Positions 22,502 through 30,818 of a stretch of DNA of 38,391 nt are shown in pieces; the first letter of the stretch is position 1, and every line of letters starts with the position of its first letter. The stretch spans positions 1 through 38,391 of the forward strand of contig JAEZAW010000334.1 in assembly GCA_023430315.1 (NCBI GenBank), written 5' to 3'. The notes under the pieces are model-generated. The model worked only from the letters and a program-made list of their open reading frames with translations, made no database searches and had not been told where the DNA came from. The position numbers and the translations under genes were made by a program. Source of the stretch: Pseudomonadota bacterium (GTDB lineage Bacteria; Pseudomonadota; Alphaproteobacteria; Rhizobiales; Hyphomicrobiaceae).

Positions 22502-23956
22502 TCAATGCTCCCAGGCCTGATGCTCGATCTCGCGGCCCGCAAGCGGGAAGACCTTGTGCGGATTGAGCAGCCACTGCGGGTCGAACACGGTCTTGATGCG
22601 CATCTGCAGCGCAAGCTCGCCGGATGTGAACTGGCTCGGCATGAGATCGCGCTTCTCGACGCCGACACCGTGCTCGCCCGTGAGACAACCGCCGACTTCC
22701 ACGCACAGCTTGAGAATATCCGCGCCCGCCTGCTCGGCGCGATGGACCTGCTCGGGGTCATTCGCATTGAACAGGATCAGCGGATGCAGATTTCCGTCGC
22801 CGGCATGGAAGATGTTCGCGACCTTGAGGCCGTGCCCCGCGCAGATCTCGCCAATGCGGACGAGCACCTCGGGCAGACGACCGAGCGGTATGGTGCCGTC
22901 CATGCAGAAGTAATCGGAGATGCGCCCGAGCGCGCCGAAGGCGGACTTGCGCCCGCGCCAGATAGCAGCGCTTTCCTCTGCGCTCTGGCTGACGCGCACG
23001 CCCTTGGGCTTGAACGGCTTGGCGATGTCGACGATGCGCGCGAGCAGCGTCGAGATTTCCTCTTCCGAGCCTTCGACCTCAATGATCAGCAGAGCCTCGA
23101 CATCGAGCGGATAGCCGGCCTTGGCAAAGGCCTCGCACACGTGGATGGCCGGCTTGTCCATGAACTCGATGGCAACAGGAATGATGCCCGAGGCGATGAT
23201 CGCCGAGACGCAGCGCCCCGCGATCTCGCTCGACTCGAAACCGAGCAGCATGGGCCGCGCCGCTTCCGCCGCGCGCAGAATGCGCACCGTCGCCTCGGTG
23301 ACAATGCCGAACTGTCCCTCCGAGCCGACGATCAACCCGAGCAGATCATAGCCGGAAGCATCGAGATGCGCGCCGCCGATCTCGACGACGCGCCCGTCAA
23401 TCAGCACCATCTTCATGCCGAGCACGTTGTTGGTCGTCACACCGTACTTGAGACAATGAGCGCCACCCGAGTTCATGGCGATGTTGCCGGCGAGCGTGCA
23501 GGCAAGCTGGCTCGACGGATCCGGCGCGTAGAAAAAACCGTGCGGCTGCACGGCACCGGAAATGCCGAGGTTGGTGATGCCAGTCTCGACACGCGCGGTG
23601 CGGTTCTCGAGATCGATGTCGAGCACGCGGTTCATACGTGACACGCCGATGACAATGGCGTCCTCAGCCGGCAGCGCACCACCACAGAGCGAGGTGCCGG
23701 CGCCGCGCGGTATGACTGCAATGCCGTTCTCGTGCGCGTACTTGAGCACGCGCGAGACTTCCTCGGTCGAGCGCGGGAGGACAACAGCAAGCGGCATGCA
23801 GCGGTAGGCCGAGAGGCCATCGGTCTCGAAGGCGCGCCGACCATCCTCGTCGGCGATCACGCCGCCGGGTCCGACAAGGCGCGCCAGATCCTTGGCGATC
23901 GCGTCGCGGCGCGCAGTAATCGTGCGATCGGGCGGCGGTAGAACATTGATCGACAT
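22502..23956 (-). CDS. glcD: glycolate oxidase subunit, FAD-linked
   Basis: This 484-residue catalytic flavoprotein oxidises glycolate (or D-lactate-like acids) to glyoxylate. The FAD-binding motif is PRGAGTSLCGGALP with DPSSQLACTLAGNIAMNSGG. The FAD-oxidase C-terminal domain contains NIFHAGDGNLHPLILFN and the closing GEHGVGVEKRDLM. The start at 23956 (MSINVLPPPDR) has GAGGG about 6 bases upstream. It leads the glcD-glcE-glcF unit, divergent from a LysR-type gene across 334 bases. The adjacent D-lactate dehydrogenase family is similar, but the glcE and glcF partners settle the identity. Confidence 0.95.
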   Translation of the reverse strand: MSINVLPPPDRTITARRDAIAKDLARLVGPGGVIADEDGRRAFETDGLSAYRCMPLAVVLPRSTEEVSRVLKYAHENGIAVIPRGAGTSLCGGALPAEDAIVIGVSRMNRVLDIDLENRTARVETGITNLGISGAVQPHGFFYAPDPSSQLACTLAGNIAMNSGGAHCLKYGVTTNNVLGMKMVLIDGRVVEIGGAHLDASGYDLLGLIVGSEGQFGIVTEATVRILRAAEAARPMLLGFESSEIAGRCVSAIIASGIIPVAIEFMDKPAIHVCEAFAKAGYPLDVEALLIIEVEGSEEEISTLLARIVDIAKPFKPKGVRVSQSAEESAAIWRGRKSAFGALGRISDYFCMDGTIPLGRLPEVLVRIGEICAGHGLKVANIFHAGDGNLHPLILFNANDPEQVHRAEQAGADILKLCVEVGGCLTGEHGVGVEKRDLMPSQFTSGELALQMRIKTVFDPQWLLNPHKVFPLAGREIEHQAWEH

Positions 23957-24290
23957 CGGACCCTCGCCGTTCGGCTGGAGGAGGCGTGCACTTAGGATTG
24001 AATTCTCATAGGGCAAAGCGCGCGCCGAGCTAGCAAGATTCGGCAGGTCTGATCATAGCACTGGGCCGCGCGGACCCTGCAACGCGCGTGTATGGATCTC
24101 GGATTGCGCGCTAAGATGTACCTTGCCGAAGCTCAGGAATACCCGGCCCTGCGAATTTTCAATACCAGGGAACAATACTCATTCTGACGGGTTCTTTCAG
24201 TGGACACACTTTGGTCATTGCCGGGCCTAATGGACTCTTCTGTAGGGAGAGCATCATCTGGCTCGGATGCGCGTTTAAGGGGACAACGCA
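23957..24290. promoter_or_regulatory. divergent glcD/lysR promoter region
   Basis: This 334-base region must hold promoters for both the glcDEF unit and the LysR gene. A direct repeat CAATAC (24160-24165 and 24173-24178, 13 bases apart) lies in its AT-richer middle and could be part of a LysR-type site. No unambiguous T-N11-A operator or -35/-10 pair was identified. Confidence 0.4.
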
Positions 24291-25319
24291 GTGACAGCCA
24301 TCACGGATCTCGAGATTTTTGCCCGCGTCGCACGCACCGGCAACATGTCGGCCGCTGGAAGGGAGATGGGGCTCTCGCCGGCCGTCGTGTCGAAGCGCGT
24401 GAGCCTTCTCGAGGAGCGGCTCGGCACACGCCTGTTCCAGCGCACGACGCGCCAGCTCACGCTGACCGAGACCGGCGAAGGCTACTTCAAGCGGGTCGTC
24501 GACATCCTGAGCCTGATTGCCGAGGCGGAAGACTTCGTCAGCCGCCGCAACACGAAGCCGCGCGGCGTGCTCAAGGTCACGGCACCGACCGCCTTCAGCC
24601 GCCTCCATATCGCGCCCTACCTGGCGCAGTTCCTCGCCAAGTATCCCGAGATCGAGCTCGACTTCCATCTGACCGACAACTACGTCGACATCATCCGCGA
24701 GGGCTTCGACCTGGCCGTGCGCATCGGCGAGCTGCGCGATAGCTCGCTCGTTCAGCGCAAGCTTGCGAGCGACCGTCGCGTCATTTGTGCAGCGCCGAAG
24801 TATATCGAGACGTTCGGGGCACCGGCAGCCCTCGCCGATCTCGATTTCCACAACTGCCTCTCCGCCGGCGCCCAGGACTACTGGCGCCTGCATGGTCCGG
24901 ACGGCGAGCACCAGCTCAAGGTGAAGGGCAATATCCGCTCGAACTCCCTCGAGTTCGTGCGCGAGGCTTTGATTGCGGGGCTCGGCATCGGCCTGCGCTC
25001 GACCTGGGACATCGGGCCCGAGCTCGAGAGTGGCGCGCTGAAAATTCTGCTGCCGCAGTACGCCGGCTCGGACAGCGTGGCGATCCACGCGGTCTATCCC
25101 TGCCGCGACTTCATGCCCGAGAAGGTCAACGTCTTTATCGAGTTCCTGAGCGAGATCTACGGCCCCGAGCCGTACTGGAACCAGCGCCTCGATCTCGACC
25201 GGCTGCTGAAGCCGTGCCTGAACCCCAGCGCCTCGACCAAGAAGGAAACGGCCGTCGCGCCGAACCGCCCGAAGCGCAGGCCCGCGCCGCAAGCCCGCGA
25301 GGCCGATGGTCGCGCCTGA
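24291..25319 (+). CDS. LysR-family transcriptional regulator
   Basis: A 342-residue regulator. The N-terminal winged helix-turn-helix reads FARVARTGNMSAAGREMGLSP then SKRVSLLEERLGTRLFQRTTR (about residues 10-52). The substrate-binding domain starts near residue 90 (GVLKVTAPTAFSRLHIAPYL). The C-terminus carries a Lys/Arg/Pro-rich tail of about 40 residues (KKETAVAPNRPKRRP) not needed for the fold. It starts with GTG at 24291, with AAGGGG 8 bases upstream. Its divergent orientation to glcDEF makes it the likely regulator of glycolate use and of itself; the inducer is not proven. The sequence belongs to the large group near DsdC/AaeR-like regulators (one effector domain). Confidence 0.93.
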   Translation: MTAITDLEIFARVARTGNMSAAGREMGLSPAVVSKRVSLLEERLGTRLFQRTTRQLTLTETGEGYFKRVVDILSLIAEAEDFVSRRNTKPRGVLKVTAPTAFSRLHIAPYLAQFLAKYPEIELDFHLTDNYVDIIREGFDLAVRIGELRDSSLVQRKLASDRRVICAAPKYIETFGAPAALADLDFHNCLSAGAQDYWRLHGPDGEHQLKVKGNIRSNSLEFVREALIAGLGIGLRSTWDIGPELESGALKILLPQYAGSDSVAIHAVYPCRDFMPEKVNVFIEFLSEIYGPEPYWNQRLDLDRLLKPCLNPSASTKKETAVAPNRPKRRPAPQAREADGRA

Positions 25320-25448
25320 TCTTCCGCATTTCCGCGTGCAACATTTGGTCGCGTAGTCGGGCACGCGTCTCCCAAAGCGTATAAGATGCGTCGCGCAAAC
25401 GTGTGCGAGGCTCAAGGCCACGCTGATGGTCGCCATGGGGAGCTAAGG

Positions 25449-25835
25449 ATGAACCGCGCCATTCTACTGTCTGCCATCGCTGCGACTGCACTTCTCGGCA
25501 CGAGCATGGTCTCGGCGCAGGATGTCGAGAACGGTGCCGATATCTTCAAGCGCTGCCGCGCCTGCCATGATTTGGGCGAGGGCGCAAAAAACAAGGTCGG
25601 CCCAATTCTCAATGGGATCGTCGGGCGCCAGGCGGGCACCATCGAGGGCTTCGCCTACTCCGAGGCCAACAAGAAGGCCGGCGCGGACGGCTGGGTGTGG
25701 ACCGACGAGAAGATGATGGAATATCTCCTCAATCCGCGCACCGCCATGCCCGGCAACAAGATGGCCTTTGCCGGCATCCGGGACGAGCAAGACCGCAAGG
25801 ACCTGATCGCCTATCTCAAGACATTCCCGAAGTAG
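25449..25835 (+). CDS. periplasmic class I cytochrome c
   Basis: A 128-residue secreted cytochrome with a signal peptide (MNRAILLSAIAATALLG, cleaved near VSA-QD), the haem-attachment motif C36-RAC-H40 and the distal ligand Met105 (PGNKM). The mature length of about 104 residues and the GPILNGIVGR motif place it with cytochrome c2/c550. It is soluble, since no second helix is present, and it would carry electrons between periplasmic or membrane complexes. GGAG lies 7 bases before the ATG. It follows the LysR gene by 129 bases and could accept electrons from neighbouring dehydrogenases, though no direct link is shown. Confidence 0.94.
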   Translation: MNRAILLSAIAATALLGTSMVSAQDVENGADIFKRCRACHDLGEGAKNKVGPILNGIVGRQAGTIEGFAYSEANKKAGADGWVWTDEKMMEYLLNPRTAMPGNKMAFAGIRDEQDRKDLIAYLKTFPK

Positions 25836-25858
25836 CCGCTCCCGCGCGCCTGCCGCTA

Positions 25859-27151
25859 CTACACGACGACCGGCGTCGCGACCTGCGTACCGACGCGGAA
25901 CACGCGGCGGTAGCGCGCGATCTCCTCGGGCGGTCCGACGGCCTTGGTCGGGTTGTCGGAGATCTTCACTGCCGGCCGGCCATTGGCCGAGATCACCTTG
26001 CACACGATCGAGAATGGATCGAGCCCGCCGTTGGGCCCGAGGCCGCGGAAGTCGTTGGTGAGCAGCGTGCCCCAGCCATAGCCGATGCGAATGCGGCCGT
26101 GGAAGTGGCGATGGATCTTATGCATGAGATCGACGTCGAGACCGTCGGAGAAGATCGCGAGCTTCTTCGTCGGATCCTGGCCATGCCGCTTCCACCAGGC
26201 GATGGCCATCTCGCCGCCTTCGATCGGATCGCCCGAGTCGACGCGCACGCCGGTCCACTTCGCCACCCAGTCCGGCGCCCGCTCGAAGAAATTCTCCGTG
26301 CCATAGGTGTCGGGGAGCACGATGCGGAGATTGCCGTCGTAGGCGTCCTGCCAGTCGGCGAGGATGGCATAAGGCGCCTCGGCGAGCGCGCGGTCGCCAT
26401 CAGCGAGCGCCGCATAGACCATGGGCAACTCGTGCGCATTGGTGCCGGTCGCCTCGACCTCGCGGCGCATGGCAATGAGGCAGTTCGACGTGCCGAGAAA
26501 GGACTTGCCGAGCCCCTCGATCATCGCCTGCACGCACCAGTCCTGCCAGAGAAAGCCGTGCCGCCGTCTCGTGCCGAAGTCCGCGATGTTGAGGTTGGGC
26601 AGCGTGCTGAGGCGCTGCAGATTTTCCCACACCCGCGTCATGGCGCGTGCGTAAAGCACCTGTAGCTCGAACTTGCCGAGCCCCTTGGTGACCGCGCGGC
26701 TGTGCAGCTCCATGATGACGGCGAGGGCCGGGATCTCCCACATGGTGGTCTCGATCCACGGGCCCTCGAAGATCAGCTCGTACTGGTTGCCGCGCCGCTC
26801 GAGGTGGTAGGCCGGAAAGCGGAAATCCTCGAGCCACTCGATGAAGTCCGGCGAGAACATCTGCCGCTTGCCGTAGAACATGTTGCCGCGCAGCCAGGTC
26901 GACTCGCCACGGCTCAGCGAGAGCGAGCGGATATGATCGAGCTGCTCGCGCAGCGCCCCCTCGTCGATGAGGTCGGCGAGCGGCACGCTGGCGGTGCGGT
27001 TGATGATCCCGAAGGTCACCTGCGTATCGCGGTGACGCCGGTAGATCATCTGCGCCATCAGCAGCTTGTAGAAATCCGTATCGAGCACCGAGCGGACGAT
27101 CGGATCGATCTTCCAGGCGTGGTTGTAGACCCGGGTCGCGATGTCGGTCAT
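25859..27151 (-). CDS. pncB: nicotinate phosphoribosyltransferase
   Basis: This 430-residue enzyme of NAD salvage converts nicotinate, PRPP and ATP to nicotinate mononucleotide. The family motifs are DTDFYKLLMAQMIYRRH at the N-terminus, FGTRRRHGF, FLGTSNCLIAMR with TGTNAHELPM, and the PRPP/phosphate-binding segments GVRVDSGDP and KLAIFSDGLDVD. The start at 27151 gives the usual N-terminus (MTDIATRVYNHAWKIDPIVRS); its ribosome-binding site is weak. It converges with the cytochrome gene, with 23 bases between stops. A NAD-linked cinA is encoded three kilobases away on the same strand. Confidence 0.96.
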   Translation of the reverse strand: MTDIATRVYNHAWKIDPIVRSVLDTDFYKLLMAQMIYRRHRDTQVTFGIINRTASVPLADLIDEGALREQLDHIRSLSLSRGESTWLRGNMFYGKRQMFSPDFIEWLEDFRFPAYHLERRGNQYELIFEGPWIETTMWEIPALAVIMELHSRAVTKGLGKFELQVLYARAMTRVWENLQRLSTLPNLNIADFGTRRRHGFLWQDWCVQAMIEGLGKSFLGTSNCLIAMRREVEATGTNAHELPMVYAALADGDRALAEAPYAILADWQDAYDGNLRIVLPDTYGTENFFERAPDWVAKWTGVRVDSGDPIEGGEMAIAWWKRHGQDPTKKLAIFSDGLDVDLMHKIHRHFHGRIRIGYGWGTLLTNDFRGLGPNGGLDPFSIVCKVISANGRPAVKISDNPTKAVGPPEEIARYRRVFRVGTQVATPVVV

Positions 27152-27290
27152 GGCCGCATTCCAAATAATGTCGGACAAGCGTCGCAAATCGACGCCGCGG
27201 GCGCAACCCGCCGACCATGCGCAGAAAGAGGCTCGGGGCGCGCTGAGCGCCGGGCTTTACCCCGAGTTGCAGAGGCGTTTACCCAAAAGC

Positions 27291-27322
27291 TTCGGGGCAG
27301 GACCGGACGGCCCTGCCCCGAA
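27291..27322 (-). terminator. terminator of the LysM-LytM gene
   Basis: A perfect 11-bp stem (TTCGGGGCAGG at 27291-27301 with CCTGCCCCGAA at 27312-27322) has a 10-base loop. It lies 26 bases past the peptidase-like gene stop and is followed on the minus strand by GCTTTT. It also separates that gene from pncB. Confidence 0.7.
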
Positions 27323-27347
27323 TTTGCACCTCGAACCCGTCCGCTGC

Positions 27348-29162
27348 TTAACGTTCGAGATGCTGGACGGGATCCACGGGCTTCACGCCCTGGCGGATCT
27401 CGAAGCGAAGCTGGGGCGTGTCGACACTGCCCGTGGCGCCGGCCTTGGCGATGACCTGCCCGCGCTTCACGGCCTCGCCCGACTTCACATTCAGGGAGTC
27501 GTTGTGGGCATAGGCCGTGATCCAGCCGCCGTCGTGACGGATGAGTAGAAGGTTGCCATAGCCCTGCACGCCATCACCCGCGTACGTGACAATGCCGGCC
27601 TCGGCGGCGTGCACGTCGGCACCGCGCGGCAGCGCGATATTGATGCCGTCGTTCTGGCCGCTGCTGCTCGGGCCGAAGTTCGCGATGATCTTCCCACGTG
27701 CCGGCCAGCGGAACTTGGCGACGGGTGCCACGGCCGGCGGCGCAGCAACGGCCGCATCACGAGCTGGCGGCTCGGAACGGGGAAGCGGCGCCGGTGCTGG
27801 TGATGCATCGGTAGCAGCGCCTGCTGGTGCCGCATCAGGCGGGAGCGCCGCAGTGCGTGTCCGCGTGTTGATGATCGTAGGCGTGACGGACGGCGCATCA
27901 GAGGGCGCGCTCGCCGTCGGAGCGGACGGCGCAGACGGAGCCGCAGCCAATCCCGGCACTTCACCTGCGCGCGGCACTTTCAGCACCGTGCCAGGCTTCA
28001 CGCGGCGCGGATCGGTGATCTTGTTGACGCGCTCGAGCTCATTGAGACGGACGCCATGCTTGCGCGCAACCGCGTAGAGGCTGTCGCCCTGCGCGACGGT
28101 GTAACTTCCCGTCCAGCCGGACTCGTCAGCAGCCGCGGGGATGCGCGATGCTGCTGCCGAATTCGCGGCTGGAGCGGGCGCCGGTGTGGCAGCCGGCGTT
28201 GATGGATCGCTCTCGACGAGCGGCGGCACGATCGGGCCGGTCTCATGATGAGGCAGGCGCGGCTCGGGCCGTGAAGTCGTATGTGTCGGCGCGATCGGAG
28301 GCGGCAGCGCAGCAGGCGGCGGCGCCGGCTCGGCCATGGGTGCCGTCGGCAACGACGCGACGCGACGAGGCGCCGGACCACCGCTGGACGATGGCACGAT
28401 GAGCTTCTGGCCAACGCGAAGCTGCGGCCCCCTAAGATTGTTGGCGCGCATGAGTTCCGACACGGGCACGCCATGCTTCTTCGAGAGCGCGAAGAGCGTG
28501 TCGCCGGAGACAACGTCGATCGTCTGGCCGTTAGCCGGATCCACGGACGGCTGCGACGGCTCGTATGCCGCGCGCGGCGGTGCAGGCGCGGTTACAGGCG
28601 TAGTGGCGACGCTGCGATAGGGCACAGTGGCCGGCGGCACATCGTGCGTTTGCGGCATGGACGTGGAGCCGGTGCCGCGATCATCGGGCAGGCTCGCTAC
28701 GCGAACACCACGCTCACCTTCGGGCGAAACGGGCGTTCCACGATTGCTCTCGCGCCACTGCTGCGGCGGCGCCTGGCGCGGTGCAGAATAGGAAGGCTGG
28801 TACGGAGACTGGCTCGCGCCCGGGCGCTCGTACGGTGGGGTGTATGTCGGCTCACTACCGTCCGCGTTCGGTGCCCCGTATGGCTGGCCGTACGGCTGGC
28901 CATAGGGCTGACCGGAAGACGGGCCAGAGGACTGGCCGTACGCACTTGCATCGCCGAGCGAGCCGGAGCGGTTCTGATAGACCGGTTCGCGGGGAATGGG
29001 GGCGCTGCTCGTCGCCGACGGACCCCCACTGTAGCTGAGCGAGGGCATCTCGAAACCGGCGCTGCATCCGCCGGTGGCCATCGCCAATGCAATAACGGCC
29101 GCGCCCCGGAATGCGGCGGCGTGCCTCGGAAGACGCTCACACAAACGCGCAATACGCAACAT
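27348..29162 (-). CDS. LysM/LytM (M23-like) envelope protein, DipM/NlpD type, degenerate active site
   Basis: A 604-residue envelope protein. A hydrophobic N-terminal segment ends in ATGGC, a weak lipobox with Cys33. A Pro/Gly/Tyr-rich linker with PYGQ repeats follows, then LysM domains at about 215-257 and 354-397, a Pro/Ala linker, and a LytM domain at 484-600. The LytM zinc ligands are missing: the usual His-x-Gly-x-Asp is N504-D-G-I-N508, and the final His-x-His is Q584-L-R586. It is therefore more likely an amidase activator of the NlpD/DipM type than a peptidase, acting at the septum. The ATG at 29162 has GAGGGG 8-9 bases upstream. A CtrA-like box precedes it. Confidence 0.88.
   Translation of the reverse strand: MLRIARLCERLPRHAAAFRGAAVIALAMATGGCSAGFEMPSLSYSGGPSATSSAPIPREPVYQNRSGSLGDASAYGQSSGPSSGQPYGQPYGQPYGAPNADGSEPTYTPPYERPGASQSPYQPSYSAPRQAPPQQWRESNRGTPVSPEGERGVRVASLPDDRGTGSTSMPQTHDVPPATVPYRSVATTPVTAPAPPRAAYEPSQPSVDPANGQTIDVVSGDTLFALSKKHGVPVSELMRANNLRGPQLRVGQKLIVPSSSGGPAPRRVASLPTAPMAEPAPPPAALPPPIAPTHTTSRPEPRLPHHETGPIVPPLVESDPSTPAATPAPAPAANSAAASRIPAAADESGWTGSYTVAQGDSLYAVARKHGVRLNELERVNKITDPRRVKPGTVLKVPRAGEVPGLAAAPSAPSAPTASAPSDAPSVTPTIINTRTRTAALPPDAAPAGAATDASPAPAPLPRSEPPARDAAVAAPPAVAPVAKFRWPARGKIIANFGPSSSGQNDGINIALPRGADVHAAEAGIVTYAGDGVQGYGNLLLIRHDGGWITAYAHNDSLNVKSGEAVKRGQVIAKAGATGSVDTPQLRFEIRQGVKPVDPVQHLER
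28876..28911 (-). repeat. three 12-bp in-frame tandem repeats
   Basis: Three units, CCGTATGGCTGG, CCGTACGGCTGG and CCATAGGGCTGA on the plus strand, encode the repeated Gly-Gln-Pro-Tyr of the linker (residues about 84-95) in the LysM-LytM protein. Third-position differences show the repeat is not recent, but copy number may vary. Confidence 0.7.
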
Positions 29163-29513
29163 GTGGTACACCCCTCTACGTGCACTCAGTTAACCTTGAA
29201 CTGGTTAACCGGCCGTTAAGGAGCGCGCGCCGCTGCTGTGTTTCTCCCTATCGCCGAATACGAAAGACGGGCGAAACATCGGCACGGAATGCACTCCAGG
29301 TGCTACAGGGCGAACGACATCGTCCCCCGGCCGGACGGCCGTGGTGCAATGCCTTCAGGAAGGCACGCTCCGGAATGAAACGAGGTACGAGACGCGGAGA
29401 TCGAGCTTTGTCGGTGTACCGCACGATTGTGCGAGGCGGTGGGCTGAACGGCGGCTCTTCCGCGGCTTTTGGCTGAATGGAAGACAACGGCCAATCAGCT
29501 TGTATCAGCCCCG
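29163..29513 (-). promoter_or_regulatory. 351-bp region between cinA and the LysM-LytM gene, with CtrA-type sites
   Basis: No credible gene lies here. Nearest the LysM-LytM start are TTAA half-sites at 29190-29193, 29205-29208 and 29216-29219. Two palindromic stems without T tracts occur near 29331-29365 (CGGCC/GGCCG and TGCCTT/AAGGCA). They may end cinA transcription weakly. Confidence 0.6.
29205..29219 (-). promoter_or_regulatory. full-consensus CtrA box (TTAA-N7-TTAAC)
   Basis: Read on the minus strand this is TTAA, seven bases (CGGCCGG), then TTAACC, an exact match to the CtrA response-regulator site of alphaproteobacteria. It lies 43-57 bases before the ATG of the LysM-LytM gene, a suitable place to overlap its promoter. 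A third TTAA half-site at 29190-29193 flanks it. Confidence 0.7.
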
Positions 29514-30785
29514 TTATCTTCTCTCGAAGTCGATGCGTTCGTCGACCTCCAAGCCAAGAAGTCGGCGACGCAGAGCATCGAGCGCGAGCTCGATTGCGCC
29601 CATGCGCACCCACTCGCGGCCACCGAGCATACGCGCCGGACGCGCAAGTGCACCCGTCGGATCGGCAAGGCCAATGCGGATATTGCCGCCGAGCTCGAGG
29701 CGGTCCTCGCCCTCGTCGAGTTCCATGAGCACGACAAGCGCATGCGTGGCACCGCTTACCTGACGCAGGCCCTGCGCGACGGCAATTGCAGCGTCTTCCG
29801 TGATACCCGCCGCAGCCAATCCTGTATCGAGCCCGACGGCGCTCATAACTTGCGCGAGATCGCGGCCGACAATGCCGCGACGGAACACCGGCTGAGCTGC
29901 GACCTGCGGCGCAATGCGCGCGGCAACGCCGCCGCCGGTCACCATCTCGGCAATGGCGAGCGTGTGTCCGCCTGCCGTGAGCCGATCGAGGATTACGCTT
30001 TCGAGGCGCTGATCGTCTTCAGCGATGATGAAATTGCCGAGCCGTCGACGGACCTCCGCCTCGATCGGTTCGAGCGTGCGCGCAAGCGCCGCCTCGTCAT
30101 CGGCGCGGATGGCGAGCTTGGTCTCGAGTTGCGGATAGTGCGACTGGAAGCCGAGCTTGACGCTGCTGCCATCCTCCAGACCGGGAATGCCGGCCAGCAT
30201 CTCGTCCGCGCGCGACTCGCCAATGCCGAAGGAGTGAAAGCGCTTCAGACGCGTGACGCCCTTGAGTCCGCTCATGGCGAGAAGACGCGGAATGAGCTGC
30301 TCGTCGAGCATCCGCCGCATCTCGCGCGGCACGCCCGGCGTGAAGAAAAAGCGCGCCTTGCCGATCGTCACCGCAAACCCGCAAGCCGTACCGATCGGAT
30401 TATCGATCAGCTCGGAGCCCGCTGGCAGTAGGGCCTGCTTCCTGTTGTTCGGCGGCATGACCCGATTGCGCCGTGCATAAAAACTCTCGATGCGCGCGAG
30501 CCAATCCTCGCTGAGTACCAGTTCGACACCGGCCGCTTTTGCCGCGATCTCCTGCGAGAGATCATCGACGGTCGGCCCGAGGCCACCGTTGACGATAACG
30601 GCATCGGCGCGCGAGGCGGCGAGGCGCAGGGCCTCCATCAGCGTCTCGCGGTCATCACCGACGGTCGTTCCCCAGCGCACGGTAAGCCCGAGCTCATTGA
30701 GCCGGGACGAGATGTGACTGAAGTTCGTGTTGATGGTCTTGCCGCTCAGGATCTCGTCGCCCGTGCACAGGATCTCGATGATCAT
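29514..30785 (-). CDS. cinA: CinA-like protein: molybdopterin-binding domain plus degenerate deamidase domain
   Basis: A 423-residue two-domain CinA protein. Residues 1-170 form the COG1058 domain with the motifs TGDEILSG (8-15) and GGLGPTVDD (67-75), linked in other bacteria to ADP-ribose hydrolysis. Residues 255-420 match the PncC-like nicotinamide-nucleotide deamidase fold, but its signature AESxTGG reads AEMVTGG, with Met281 replacing the catalytic Ser. The usual YSNxxK segment is also altered (VGRDLAQ). The C-terminal domain is thus probably inactive. The ATG at 30785 is 33 bases after the hydroxyacid dehydrogenase stop, so the two are likely co-transcribed. A separate pncC elsewhere would be expected if deamidation is needed. 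Confidence 0.9.
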   Translation of the reverse strand: MIIEILCTGDEILSGKTINTNFSHISSRLNELGLTVRWGTTVGDDRETLMEALRLAASRADAVIVNGGLGPTVDDLSQEIAAKAAGVELVLSEDWLARIESFYARRNRVMPPNNRKQALLPAGSELIDNPIGTACGFAVTIGKARFFFTPGVPREMRRMLDEQLIPRLLAMSGLKGVTRLKRFHSFGIGESRADEMLAGIPGLEDGSSVKLGFQSHYPQLETKLAIRADDEAALARTLEPIEAEVRRRLGNFIIAEDDQRLESVILDRLTAGGHTLAIAEMVTGGGVAARIAPQVAAQPVFRRGIVGRDLAQVMSAVGLDTGLAAAGITEDAAIAVAQGLRQVSGATHALVVLMELDEGEDRLELGGNIRIGLADPTGALARPARMLGGREWVRMGAIELALDALRRRLLGLEVDERIDFERR

Positions 30786-30818
30786 CGGATTCAACCCCCA
30801 CTCCAATGACGCTATGAC

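Noticed and set aside
22505..23641. 378-codon plus-strand frame opposite glcD
   Set aside because: Antisense shadow of a gene with clear FAD-oxidase motifs.
24159..25436. 425-codon minus-strand frame opposite the LysR gene
   Set aside because: The LysR gene has a complete helix-turn-helix and effector domain; the antisense product has no family features.
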